Assembly: GCA_006226495.1 (NCBI GenBank)
Contig: SBGU01000042.1
Coordinates: forward strand, 1 to 40,843
Length of the DNA: 40,843 nucleotides
Reading direction: 5' to 3'
DNA from: Alphaproteobacteria bacterium
Lineage (GTDB): Bacteria; Pseudomonadota; Alphaproteobacteria; Sphingomonadales; Kordiimonadaceae
Positions within the stretch are counted from its first letter, which is position 1, and the number at the start of each line of letters is the position of its first letter. Below are positions 7,893 to 16,973 of this stretch, piece after piece. A program made the translations under genes and the position numbers. Under the pieces are notes generated by a model. That model was not told the DNA's origin, made no database searches, and saw only the letters and a list, made by a program, of their open reading frames with translations.

Positions 7893-9371
7893 ATGACATA
7901 TTTTCAATCTGGCCGTGTGCGGACGGCCTTTCTGGTGATTGTTCTGGCGGGCGGTGCCTTCTGGTATTTTGGCGGTGACAATGGTGCCGCCAAGGCGCCT
8001 GATGCAGCCTTTGTAACCAAACCCGTGGACACGGGCAGCGTGCGCAAGGTGGTGTCGGCCAGCGGGTCCGTGCGGCCCCTGATCACGGTCGATATCGGCT
8101 CCCAGCTTTCGGGGCAGATTGCCGAACTTCTGGTCGACTATAATGACGAGGTCACCGAAGGTCAGCTTTTGGCCCGGATCGACCCGCAAAGTTTCCAGAC
8201 CCAGGTGACCCAGGCCAAGGCCGAACTGGCGGTGGCGAATGCCGGTGTCGATATCCAGAAGGCCTCGATCCTCAGTGCCAAGGCGAATCTGAAGGAAGCC
8301 GAACGGGTCTACAAGCGCCAGAAGGAGCTGCGCGCCCAGGGCAACGTGGCCGAAAGCACGCTCGACACGGCCGAAACCGGCGTTGAAACCGCAAAAGCCG
8401 GCCTTGCCGCCGCCGAAGCCCAGCTCAGGAACGCCGAAGCCGGCGTGATCCAGCGCCAGGCCGCGCTTGCGCAGGCCGAAATCAATCTCGAGCGTACGGA
8501 AATCCGCTCCTCGATCAATGGCACGGTCATCGAACGCAGTGTCGACCTGGGCCAGACCGTGGCGGCCAGCCTGCAGGCACCGACCCTGTTCCAGATCGCG
8601 CAGGACCTGTCGGACATCCAGGTTGAAGCCAGCGTCGACGAAGCCGACATCGGTTCGGTCGCGCGCGGCAACCGGGTCGAATTCACGGTCGACGCCTTCG
8701 ATGGCCGCACCTTCCGGGGTGTGGTGGACCAGGTACGCCTGGCGCCGACCGAATCCTCGAACGTGGTCACCTACACGGTGGTCATTTCCGCCCGCAACCC
8801 GGGGCGTATCCTCCTGCCGGGGATGACCGCGAATGTGGACATCATCACCGGCGAGAAAAACGACGTTACCCGCGTGGCCAACGACGCCCTGCGCTTCCGC
8901 CCCAAAACGGGCGCGGCGGTTGAAGGCGGCGAAGCGGCACCACAGGGTGAAGCCCGCGACCCGCGCGCCCGCATGGAAGCCATGGCCAGGGAACTGGGCC
9001 TGTCGGACGACCAGAAATCCCGGCTGCAGGACCGCATGGCCGAATTGCGCACACAGATGCAGGCGGGCGGCGGCGCCAGCCCCGATGCCATGCGTACCAG
9101 TGACCGGGTTCAGATGCGCGAAAAAATGCGCGCGCAGTTCGATGCCGCCCTGAAGGACGTGCTGACTGAAGATCAGTGGGCCAAACTGCAGCAAAGCCGC
9201 TCGGGCCGCGAGGCCACCCGCCAGGGCCAGGTTTACCTGCTGGCCGCCGACGGCACCCTGAAGCCGGCATCCGTGACCGTCGGCCTGTCGGACGAAGACC
9301 ATACCGAAGTTGTCTCCGGCCTGGAACCCGGTGCGCAGGTCGTGGTGCGCGAGGAAAGGGCCCGCCGATGA
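7893..9371 (+). CDS. MacA/HlyD-type periplasmic adaptor with LTxxQ (Spy/CpxP-like) insertion
   Basis: Membrane-anchored periplasmic adaptor of a MacAB-type tripartite efflux pump, 492 residues. One N-terminal span (residues ~10-26) is followed by lipoyl half-motifs (GSQLSGQIAELLVDYND and the partner near 205-225), a long alpha-hairpin coiled coil (residues ~100-200) and a beta-barrel (residues ~240-335). The membrane-proximal domain resumes at GQVYLLAADG (residue 445). Between barrel and that domain, residues ~341-442 form an extra charged helical segment with two LTxxQ-type motifs, LSDDQ (370-374) and LTEDQ (424-428), like Spy/CpxP chaperones. Its stop overlaps the ATPase start (ATGA at 9368). 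Confidence 0.9.
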   Translation: MTYFQSGRVRTAFLVIVLAGGAFWYFGGDNGAAKAPDAAFVTKPVDTGSVRKVVSASGSVRPLITVDIGSQLSGQIAELLVDYNDEVTEGQLLARIDPQSFQTQVTQAKAELAVANAGVDIQKASILSAKANLKEAERVYKRQKELRAQGNVAESTLDTAETGVETAKAGLAAAEAQLRNAEAGVIQRQAALAQAEINLERTEIRSSINGTVIERSVDLGQTVAASLQAPTLFQIAQDLSDIQVEASVDEADIGSVARGNRVEFTVDAFDGRTFRGVVDQVRLAPTESSNVVTYTVVISARNPGRILLPGMTANVDIITGEKNDVTRVANDALRFRPKTGAAVEGGEAAPQGEARDPRARMEAMARELGLSDDQKSRLQDRMAELRTQMQAGGGASPDAMRTSDRVQMREKMRAQFDAALKDVLTEDQWAKLQQSRSGREATRQGQVYLLAADGTLKPASVTVGLSDEDHTEVVSGLEPGAQVVVREERARR

Positions 9372-10084
9372 GCAACCCCAAAAAGGCGGTGATCGAGGCC
9401 CGTGGCCTGACCCGCCATTATGTGCAGGGTGGCGAAACCATCCGCGCGCTTGACGGGGTCGATGTCACGATCCACGAGGGCGAGTTTGTCGCCGTCATGG
9501 GGCCTTCGGGTTCGGGCAAATCGACCTTCATGAACATGTGCGGTGCGCTGGATCGGCCCACAAGCGGCAGCATCAAGGTGGGGGGTGCCGAACTGTCGGG
9601 CCTGGATAATGACGCGCTGGCGGAACTCAGGAACCGGGTCATCGGTTTTGTATTCCAGCAGTTCAACCTGCTGCCGCGCACCAGTGCCTTGCATAATGTC
9701 ATGCTGCCGCTGCGCTACCGGGGCAGCCTGCCGGCGGACGCGGAAGAACGCTGCCTGAAGGCGCTTGACCAGGTCGAACTGGCGGGCCGCGCCAGCCACA
9801 GCCCGAACGAACTGTCGGGTGGCCAGCAACAGCGTGTCGCCATTGCCCGCGCTTTGGTAAACGAGCCGGAACTGATCCTGGCCGACGAACCGACGGGCGC
9901 GCTCGACAGCCACACCACCGAAGAAGTGCTGAAACTGTTCCAGCGCCTGAACGCGGCGGGCATGACCATCGTGATGGTCACCCACGATGCCGAGGTGGCG
10001 GCCTATGCCGGGCGCTGCCTTTATTTCCGCGACGGCAATATCGTCGAGGATACGGCGGCGGCAAAGGAAAGGGCGGCATCATGA
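9368..10084 (+). CDS. MacB-type ABC transporter ATP-binding protein
   Basis: A 238-residue ABC ATPase of the MacB/LolD class that powers the neighbouring permease. The Walker A is GPSGSGKST, the Q-loop FVFQQFNLLP, the signature LSGGQQQRVAIARAL, the Walker B LILADEPTGALD, and the H-loop THD. The start at 9368 overlaps the adaptor stop by four bases, and the gene overlaps the permease start at 10081-10084, so the three genes form one transcript. In E. coli MacB the ATPase and permease are fused; here they are two genes, as in many other bacteria. Confidence 0.95.
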   Translation: MSNPKKAVIEARGLTRHYVQGGETIRALDGVDVTIHEGEFVAVMGPSGSGKSTFMNMCGALDRPTSGSIKVGGAELSGLDNDALAELRNRVIGFVFQQFNLLPRTSALHNVMLPLRYRGSLPADAEERCLKALDQVELAGRASHSPNELSGGQQQRVAIARALVNEPELILADEPTGALDSHTTEEVLKLFQRLNAAGMTIVMVTHDAEVAAYAGRCLYFRDGNIVEDTAAAKERAAS

Positions 10085-11319
10085 CCCTGCTCGATACCAT
10101 CAAGATAGCGCTGGAGGCCCTGCGGCTGAACGCGCTCCGCACCGCGCTCGCCATGCTGGGCATCATCATCGGTGTGGCGTCGGTCATCGCCATGGCGTCC
10201 ATCTCGGCGGGGGCGTCGAAGCAGATCGAGGATGTGATCAACAACCTGGGCAGCAATGTGCTGTTCGCGCGCCCCGGTTCCAGCCGCATGGGTGGCCGCA
10301 TGGGCGGCGCGGGTTCCAGCCTGCCTTTCACGGATGGCGACGTGGCCGCGATCAAACAGCAGATCCCGGAAGTCGCCGCCGTGTCGGGCGAAAGCCGCAG
10401 CGCGGGCGCCGTGGTCTATGGCAACAAAAACTGGCTGACGAGCTTCCAGGGCGTGAACGCGGCCTTCCATGACGTGCGCAACTGGCATGTGTCCACCGGG
10501 AACGGCCGCGAACTCACGGACGACGACATCCGCCGCAAGGGCAAGGTGGCTGTGATCGGCCAGACGGTCGCGCGTGAACTGTTTGGCGATACCTCGCCGC
10601 TTGGCGAACGTATCCGGCTGAAAAACGTACCTTTCACCGTGGTTGGCATCCTCGACAAAAAGGGCCAGTCCGGCATGGGCAACGACCAGGACGATACCAT
10701 CCTGGTGCCATTGTCGACCGCCCGCATGCGGCTGGAACGTTCGGGCGGGCCGGTGCCCAACGCGGTCGAGATCATGCTGATCTCGGTCGAAAACGGCGCC
10801 GACATGTCGGTTGTGCAGGCCGATATCGAGGACCTGTTGATGAAACGCCGCAACGTGCGCCCGGGCGCCCAGCCTGATTTCGACGTGCGCAATATGGCCG
10901 AATTCATTGCCACCCGCACCGCAACCCAGTCGACCCTTGGCCTGCTGCTGGCCGCTGCCGCCGCCATTTCGCTCATTGTCGGCGGTATCGGTATCATGAA
11001 TATCATGCTTGTTTCGGTAACGGAACGAACGCGGGAAATCGGGCTTCGCATGGCCGTCGGTGCGCGCGAGAGGGATATATTGGTGCAGTTTCTCGTTGAA
11101 GCCACCACCCTGTGCCTGATCGGCGGCATCATCGGGCTGATTATCGGCAGCATCGGGGCCGGGCTGTTTGCCAAGCTGGGCAACTGGCCGGTGCTGGTGG
11201 ACCCCATGTTTGTGGCCATCGGCATCGTGGGGTCGGCTGGCGTCGGCCTGTTCTTCGGCTTCTACCCCGCGCGCCGCGCCTCGCGCATGAACCCGATCGA
11301 CGCCCTGCGTTTCGAATGA
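10081..11319 (+). CDS. MacB-type ABC transporter permease (FtsX domain)
   Basis: A 412-residue permease with an N-terminal membrane span (about residues 20-42), a large periplasmic MacB core domain, and three C-terminal spans of the FtsX fold. The NIMLVSVTERTREIGLRMAVGA block, typical of MacB permeases, lies near residues 307-328. It completes the adaptor-ATPase-permease set; no TolC-like outer membrane channel is encoded nearby, so the pump probably borrows one from elsewhere. The substrate (macrolide, peptide, lipoprotein or other) cannot be read from the sequence. It converges on the acyl-CoA ligase with 7 bases between stops. Confidence 0.94.
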   Translation: MTLLDTIKIALEALRLNALRTALAMLGIIIGVASVIAMASISAGASKQIEDVINNLGSNVLFARPGSSRMGGRMGGAGSSLPFTDGDVAAIKQQIPEVAAVSGESRSAGAVVYGNKNWLTSFQGVNAAFHDVRNWHVSTGNGRELTDDDIRRKGKVAVIGQTVARELFGDTSPLGERIRLKNVPFTVVGILDKKGQSGMGNDQDDTILVPLSTARMRLERSGGPVPNAVEIMLISVENGADMSVVQADIEDLLMKRRNVRPGAQPDFDVRNMAEFIATRTATQSTLGLLLAAAAAISLIVGGIGIMNIMLVSVTERTREIGLRMAVGARERDILVQFLVEATTLCLIGGIIGLIIGSIGAGLFAKLGNWPVLVDPMFVAIGIVGSAGVGLFFGFYPARRASRMNPIDALRFE

Positions 11320-11326
11320 AGGCGGC

Positions 11327-12991
11327 CTAGTTTGCTGCCTGCCTGATGCAAAGGTCCGCGCCGGTGGCAATGCCGCCGGCGATGTCTTCGATCTCGTGGC
11401 CATAGCGGCCCAGGATGCGTTCGCGGCGGATTTTCATCGTGTGGGTCAGGACCCCGTTTTCGATGGTCCAGGGTTCAGCGGCCATCAGGATGGCGCCGAT
11501 CTGGGCATGGCGTTCCTGCGCGGCATTGATGCCGCCGATCAGGGTGCGCAGGCCATGTTCGAACGCTTCGTCCGGCAGGCCGTGTGCCACCTCGCTGCGT
11601 ACCACAAGCAGCACCGGCTGTGGCAGGCCGTGGCCGACGATGACCGCCTGTTCCACCAGTTCCGATTCCAGCACCAGCGTTTCGATGGGGCCGGGCGCGA
11701 CATATTTGCCCTTGGCGGTCTTGAAGGTTTCCTTGACCCGGCCACGCAGGGAAATAAAGCCCTCGGCGTCGATCTCGGCCCGGTCGCCGGTATAGACCCA
11801 GCCGTCCCGGAAGGTTTCCGCCGTCTTGTCCGGCGCCTTGTAATAACCCAGGCAGGTGCCGCGCCCGCGTGCGATCAGTTCCCCTTCGTCGGTGACCCTC
11901 ACATCGATGCCGGCGATGGGCAGCCCCACTGCGCCGCGTTTTTCCGATCCGCGCGGTGTGACACAAATGGGCAGGATTTCGGTCTGGCCATAACCGTCAT
12001 GCAGGGAAAGACCAAACAGGTCGAACCATTCCTTGATGGCGGGTGGCGTGGGCGCGGTGGTGGACATCATGTGCTGCACGGTTGCGAGGCCCAGTTTGTC
12101 GCGGATGCCGGCGGCGACCATGGCGCCGTTTGGTCCCTGCAGCATGGCCTTCAGGTCCGCGGCATTGCCACCCGCGCCGGCGATCACCGCCTGCACCAGT
12201 TTTTCCCAGATGCGCGGCACACCGAAAAAATAGTCGGGCCTGGTGATGGTCAGGTCGCGGGTGAACGTGTCCAGCCCCTCGCCAAAAATGATGCTGCCGC
12301 CCGCCGCCAGCGAATGCAGGTGGATGACCAGCCGTTCCGCCAGATGCGCGAGCGGCAGGTAGGAAAAAAAGCGCCAGCCGCGTTCGGTGCCGGTGTTCAC
12401 CACCACGCCTTCGGTGGCTTCGGCCAAGGACTGAAGCGAATGCATCACGCCCTTGGGTTTGCCGGTGGTGCCCGAGGTGAAGATCACGGTCGCGCACACG
12501 TCGCGGTCCGGCATCGTCGGCAGGGGCAGGGCACCCCCCGCAGCCAACAGGTCGTCCCAGGTCATATGGCCTTCAGCCGGATCGATGCCGGGCAGGGTGA
12601 CAATGGTCACATGCGCGGGCACATGGGTCTTCACGGCCTGCCAGTTGGCGGCTTCACCCAGGAACAGCAGTTCGGTGTCTGAAAACTCCAGCACATACTG
12701 GAAGGTTTCCGGCCGCATGGTGGTGAAAACCGGTACGGTGTTCGCACCCGCGCGCAGGATGGCAAGGTCGGCCATGATCCAGTGCGCCCGGTTATTGGAC
12801 AGGATCGCCGCCTTGCGGCCCACACCCGGCAGGCGGCTGGCAATCGCGCTGGCGGCGGCTTCGACCGTCCGGCGCACGGTGGCCCATGTGTAGGGAACGG
12901 GCGTGCCGTCCTCAAGGTCGATCAACCAGTCTGTATCCGGCATCACGGTGGCCCAGTGTTCCAGATCTTCGAGTGCTGTGCGCAGTGCCAT
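11327..12991 (-). CDS. Acyl-CoA ligase (AMP-forming synthetase), last gene of the Atu-like operon
   Basis: A 554-residue adenylate-forming enzyme that activates a carboxylic acid with ATP and CoA. The P-loop motif IFTSGTTGKPKGVMHS is at residues 170-185, the YGQTE motif near 334, the YTGDRAEID hinge near residue 405, and a C-terminal TMKIRRERI block contains the expected catalytic-lysine region. It resembles long-chain (FAA/FadD15-like) and feruloyl-CoA-type synthetases. It is the last gene of the operon and plays the part AtuH plays in Pseudomonas, plausibly activating citronellic or geranic acid or a related branched acid. The substrate is inferred from context. Confidence 0.88.
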   Translation of the reverse strand: MALRTALEDLEHWATVMPDTDWLIDLEDGTPVPYTWATVRRTVEAAASAIASRLPGVGRKAAILSNNRAHWIMADLAILRAGANTVPVFTTMRPETFQYVLEFSDTELLFLGEAANWQAVKTHVPAHVTIVTLPGIDPAEGHMTWDDLLAAGGALPLPTMPDRDVCATVIFTSGTTGKPKGVMHSLQSLAEATEGVVVNTGTERGWRFFSYLPLAHLAERLVIHLHSLAAGGSIIFGEGLDTFTRDLTITRPDYFFGVPRIWEKLVQAVIAGAGGNAADLKAMLQGPNGAMVAAGIRDKLGLATVQHMMSTTAPTPPAIKEWFDLFGLSLHDGYGQTEILPICVTPRGSEKRGAVGLPIAGIDVRVTDEGELIARGRGTCLGYYKAPDKTAETFRDGWVYTGDRAEIDAEGFISLRGRVKETFKTAKGKYVAPGPIETLVLESELVEQAVIVGHGLPQPVLLVVRSEVAHGLPDEAFEHGLRTLIGGINAAQERHAQIGAILMAAEPWTIENGVLTHTMKIRRERILGRYGHEIEDIAGGIATGADLCIRQAAN

Positions 12992-13006
12992 GTCCGTTTT
13001 CCCCCG

Positions 13007-14188
13007 TCAGCCTTTCATCAGTTCCTGGGCGATGATGCCCTGCCGCACCTGGTTGGTGCCGGCGCCGATTTCCAGCACCTTGCCGCTGCGGTAAAGCCGG
13101 TTCACCTCGGTCTCGCGCATGAAACCCATGCCGCCATGGATCTGCACCGCATTGTCCAGCACCCGCATGATGGCGCGACCGGCATAAAGCGCGTTCATGG
13201 CCGTGCGCAGATGCACGGGGCCACGCCCGCCGCCGCCGCGTTCAAGATCGTTCACTTCCTTCAGCATCTGGTAGCTGGTGGCGCGCAGGGTTTCGATGTC
13301 GGTATACATGTCGGCAATCATGCCCTGCACAAGCTGGAACTGGCCGATGGCCTTGCCGAACTGCTTGCGGTCCTGCGCGTACTGGAGGCTCAGGTCAAGC
13401 GCCCGCTGCGCCATGCCGATGGACGACGAGCACAGGAGCGTGCGTTCGATATTCAGCCCGCTCATCACCACCGCGACACCGGCATTTTCGCCGCCCACCA
13501 GGTTGGCGGCCGGCACGCGGCAATCCTCGAACACCAGTTCACCGGTCGGGCTGCCACGCCAGCCCATCTTGTCCAGCTTCTGGGCGACCGCAAAACCCTC
13601 GAACTCCTTTTCGACAATGAAGGCCGAAATGCCGTGCGCCCCCGCAGCCGGGTTGGTTTTGGCATATACCAGAAGGATATCCGCCACCGGGCCGTTGGTG
13701 ATGAACATCTTGCGACCGTTCAAAATGTATTCGTCGCCGACACGTTTCGCCGTGGTGGCCATGGAGCCAAGGGCGTCCGAGCCCGCGCCGGGTTCCGTGA
13801 GGCCAAGGGCGCCGATGGCGCCGTCCACAAAACGCGGCAGGTATCTGGCTTTCTGGTCTTCGTTGGCGTTCCGCACGATATTGTTGATGCACAGGTTTTC
13901 GCTGGCGCCCCAGCTCGCGGAGAAACTGTGGTTCCAGTAGGTCAGCGCTTCGGCGATCAGGGCTTGGGAGATAAAGTCCAGCCCCGCACCGCCATATTGT
14001 TCCGGGATGGTCACGCCCAGAAGGCCGACCTCCTTCATGGCGCGATATGCGTCCGCGGGGAACCAGTCCTCGTCATCCATGCGGGCGATCAGCGGGTACA
14101 GTTTGTCCTCGCCGTACCGCAGGGCCATGTCGAACAGGCTTTGCTGTTCTTCCGAAAAGCCGAACTGTTTCAGGTTCGGCTGCATCAT
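13007..14188 (-). CDS. Acyl-CoA dehydrogenase (isovaleryl-CoA-dehydrogenase-like active site)
   Basis: FAD-dependent acyl-CoA dehydrogenase of 393 residues. It has the FAD/substrate motifs GALGLTEPGAGSD and MFITNG, and the C-terminal QIHGGMGFMRETEVNRLYR block. The usual catalytic Glu of the YEGT motif is absent (the segment reads EIGAGTNQ); instead SGLNIERTL places E248 where isovaleryl-CoA dehydrogenase has its helix-G catalytic Glu, which suggests a branched-chain acyl-CoA substrate. I chose the ATG at 14188, which overlaps the preceding BKACE stop (ATGA); an in-frame ATG at 14197 adds only three residues. It is the second dehydrogenase of this operon. Confidence 0.9.
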   Translation of the reverse strand: MMQPNLKQFGFSEEQQSLFDMALRYGEDKLYPLIARMDDEDWFPADAYRAMKEVGLLGVTIPEQYGGAGLDFISQALIAEALTYWNHSFSASWGASENLCINNIVRNANEDQKARYLPRFVDGAIGALGLTEPGAGSDALGSMATTAKRVGDEYILNGRKMFITNGPVADILLVYAKTNPAAGAHGISAFIVEKEFEGFAVAQKLDKMGWRGSPTGELVFEDCRVPAANLVGGENAGVAVVMSGLNIERTLLCSSSIGMAQRALDLSLQYAQDRKQFGKAIGQFQLVQGMIADMYTDIETLRATSYQMLKEVNDLERGGGGRGPVHLRTAMNALYAGRAIMRVLDNAVQIHGGMGFMRETEVNRLYRSGKVLEIGAGTNQVRQGIIAQELMKG

Positions 14189-15063
14189 GCCGCCCATTTC
14201 ATTTTGGCAAGCGCGGCGCGGGTTTCTTCGGGGCTTGTGATCTCGCGCCCCGCATTGCGTGCGCACTGCGCCAGCGCCGCAATCATCTGGCCGTTCGACG
14301 TCGCCTTCTCACCATCCGGCAGGTAGAAACAGTCCTCGAGGCCAGTGCGCAGGTTGCCGCCCAGGTCGGCCACACGCTGGTGCACCGGCCAAACGTCCTG
14401 CCGGCCGATCAGGGTCGCCTGCCAGGGGCTTTCCGGATGTTTATATTTGATCAACAGCGGCAACAGGTCGGCGTCGCACGGCATGCCGGAGGCCACACCC
14501 ATCACAAAATTATAGTCGGCATGGGCCATCATGCCATTTTCGAGATAGAGCCCGACCGAACGCACGATACCGACATCGAAACATTCAAATTCGGGGATGA
14601 TGTCGTTGGCCTTCATGGTGGCCAGCATTTCTGCGACCTTCTCGACCGGATTGTCGAACACCATCGGCTGCCAGGCCCAACTGCCATCCTTACGGGTTTT
14701 CAGATAATTCAGGCTGCCGGCATTCAAGGCCGCCATCTCGGGTTTGTTGTGTGCAAGATACTTGAGCACCGCACCCTGGTCGCGGCCCACCACACCGGTG
14801 GTCATGTTGATCACGACACCGGGACAGGCGGCGCGGATCGCGTCGTTGATTTCGTGTGCGAGGGCGCCATCCCAACTGGGCAGATGTCCCTTGCCGGGCG
14901 TCTGCTGCCGGTAATGGCAATGCATGATGGTGGCACCTTCATCAAAGGCCGCCTTGGCCTCTGCCGCCATCTGTTCGGGGGTCACCGGCACATGATGCTG
15001 GGTCGGGTCCGTCAGCACGCCGGTCAGCGCGCAGGTCAGGATGGCTTTGTCGGGGGTGCTCAT
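14185..15063 (-). CDS. Beta-keto acid cleavage enzyme (BKACE, DUF849)
   Basis: A 292-residue TIM-barrel enzyme. BKACEs condense a beta-keto acid with acetyl-CoA and cleave it to acetoacetate and a new acyl-CoA. The metal ligands are visible: H48 and H50 in MHCHYR, and E243 in GGNLRTGLED, with R239 and D244 matching catalytic R226 and D231 of the lysine-fermentation enzyme Kce. Other family blocks present are INMTTG and LNAGSLNY. Kce Glu14, which contacts the substrate amino group, aligns with L17 here (TGVL instead of TGAE), pointing to a non-amino, probably hydrophobic substrate. It overlaps both neighbours by ATGA, so it is an integral operon member. Confidence 0.88.
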   Translation of the reverse strand: MSTPDKAILTCALTGVLTDPTQHHVPVTPEQMAAEAKAAFDEGATIMHCHYRQQTPGKGHLPSWDGALAHEINDAIRAACPGVVINMTTGVVGRDQGAVLKYLAHNKPEMAALNAGSLNYLKTRKDGSWAWQPMVFDNPVEKVAEMLATMKANDIIPEFECFDVGIVRSVGLYLENGMMAHADYNFVMGVASGMPCDADLLPLLIKYKHPESPWQATLIGRQDVWPVHQRVADLGGNLRTGLEDCFYLPDGEKATSNGQMIAALAQCARNAGREITSPEETRAALAKMKWAA

Positions 15064-16973
15064 GTTTCGGTTCCTTTGATGCTGGCCAGATGCTGCCGGC
15101 CCTTGACTTGTGTGCCGGCGCTGACCGCGATGTCCGCGATTGTGCCGTCAATATCGGCGCGCACCTGATGTTCCATTTTCATGGCTTCGATCACGACGAT
15201 CAGATCGCCGGCCTTGACCAGGTCACCGGCCCTGGCGTTCACGGCCACCACCTGCCCGTCCATCGGGGCGCGCAACTGGCCGGTGCCGCCCCTGGCCTGT
15301 TTTTCCGGCGGCGCGAGGGTGACATCGGTTGCCGCCACGTGCCCCGTGGGCAGGTCCAGCCAGACATGGCCGGCGGCGAGGGTGGCAACCGACAGGTCGG
15401 CTTCGGGGAAGGTCGCTTCCGCCGTGCCGTCCGTCACGCTGATCCGCCAGCCATCCGGTGTGCGGGTGTGTGTCAGGCTCAGGGCAAAGCGGGTGTCGCC
15501 AACCAGGATGGTGCGCCGTTCGGGCACATGATGCACGGTGCGCCAGCCGGCCAGGTGCGGGTTCGGGAAACGTTTCAGGCCATCAAGCAGGATGGCCGCC
15601 GCCGCCATGGCCGCTTCATGGAAACCGGGGGCAGGGGGCGTGAAGGCTGCCGTGTCCAAGGTGCCCGTGCGGTGGCTGGCGGTCCGGAAGCCCTCCCCCG
15701 CCAGAATGTGCGCCAGATAGGCCTTGTTGGTGGTCACACCGGCGATATGGCTTGTGGCCAGCATGCGCGCCAGCTTCTGCAAGGCTTCGTCGCGCGTGCG
15801 GCCATGGGCGATCAGTTTTGCCAGCATGGGGTCATAGAAGGGGCTGACCGTATCACCGGCCACCACGCCACTGTCGGTGCGGCCTTCATGCGAGAACGCG
15901 AGCCGGTGCAGCGTGCCGGTTTGCGGCAGGAAACTGTGCGCCGGGTCTTCGGCATACAGGCGGGCTTCGATGGCATGGCCGGTGAAGGCCACATCTGCCT
16001 GCCCGAACGCCAGTTTTTCGCCGCCCGCGATGCGAATCTGTTCGGCGACAAGATCAAGGCCGGTAATGGCTTCGGTGACCGGGTGTTCCACCTGCAGCCG
16101 GGTGTTCATTTCAAGGAAATAGAAAGCGCCGTCTTCATCCACCAGAAACTCGACGGTGCCGGCACCCGTGTAACCAACGGCTTTCGCCAGCGCGACGGCT
16201 GCATCATGCAGGCCGGTGCGCGTGGTGTCCGATATCGTCGCACAGGGCGCTTCTTCCAGCACCTTCTGGTGCCGGCGCTGGGCCGAACAGTCGCGTTCGC
16301 CCAGATGCAGCACGGTGCCATGGCTGTCGGCCAGTATCTGCACTTCCACATGCCGCGCGGGCGCGATCACCCGTTCGAGAAGTACGTCGCCGCTGCCGAA
16401 TGCGGCCCCGGCTTCGCGGCGCGCGGCGGCAAGGGCTTCATCGAACCCGTCAAGGCTTTCAACCTTGCGCAGGCCGCGCCCGCCGCCGCCTGCCGTGGCC
16501 TTGATCATCAGGGGCACGCCCAGCTTTTCGGCCTCGGCCTTCAGGTTGGCGTCCGAGCGGTCGGCGCCGTCGAAACCGGGCACGCAGGGCACGCCGGCGG
16601 CCTGTGCGATCAGCCGCGCTTCGCGCTTGTCGCCCATCTTGGCAATCACATCTGCCGTGGGGCCCACGAACACCAGCCCGGCTTTGGCCACGGCTTCGGC
16701 GAAGGCCGCGTTTTCGGACAGGAAACCATAACCCGGATGGATGGCATCGGCGCCGGCGTCCGCCGCAGCGGCAATGACCCGGTCGATGTTCAAATAGGAC
16801 TGGCCCACAGGCGAGGGGCCGATATGCACAGCGCGGTCCGCCAGTTGCACATGCTGTGCGGTACGGTCGGCGTCGGAATAAACAGCGACGGTTTCAATGC
16901 CCATGGCGCGGGCCGTGCGGATGATGCGCACCGCAATCTCGCCCCGGTTCGCGATCAGAAGGCGGCGGATCAT
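15060..16973 (-). CDS. atuF: Biotin-containing acyl-CoA carboxylase alpha subunit (geranyl-CoA carboxylase type)
   Basis: A 637-residue biotin carboxylase/biotin carrier subunit. It opens with LLIANRGEIAVRI, has the GGGGRG ATP-grasp loop, the RDCSAQRRHQKVLEEAP and EMNTRLQVEHPVTE motifs, a middle BT-like linker domain, and the biotin site AMKM with K599. It carboxylates biotin and works with the beta subunit at 18936-20543. The size and layout fit methylcrotonyl-, geranyl- and propionyl-CoA carboxylases alike; I favour geranyl-CoA carboxylase (AtuF) because of the partner subunit and gene order. Four-base overlaps join it to the hydratase and to the BKACE gene. Confidence 0.85.
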   Translation of the reverse strand: MIRRLLIANRGEIAVRIIRTARAMGIETVAVYSDADRTAQHVQLADRAVHIGPSPVGQSYLNIDRVIAAAADAGADAIHPGYGFLSENAAFAEAVAKAGLVFVGPTADVIAKMGDKREARLIAQAAGVPCVPGFDGADRSDANLKAEAEKLGVPLMIKATAGGGGRGLRKVESLDGFDEALAAARREAGAAFGSGDVLLERVIAPARHVEVQILADSHGTVLHLGERDCSAQRRHQKVLEEAPCATISDTTRTGLHDAAVALAKAVGYTGAGTVEFLVDEDGAFYFLEMNTRLQVEHPVTEAITGLDLVAEQIRIAGGEKLAFGQADVAFTGHAIEARLYAEDPAHSFLPQTGTLHRLAFSHEGRTDSGVVAGDTVSPFYDPMLAKLIAHGRTRDEALQKLARMLATSHIAGVTTNKAYLAHILAGEGFRTASHRTGTLDTAAFTPPAPGFHEAAMAAAAILLDGLKRFPNPHLAGWRTVHHVPERRTILVGDTRFALSLTHTRTPDGWRISVTDGTAEATFPEADLSVATLAAGHVWLDLPTGHVAATDVTLAPPEKQARGGTGQLRAPMDGQVVAVNARAGDLVKAGDLIVVIEAMKMEHQVRADIDGTIADIAVSAGTQVKGRQHLASIKGTET

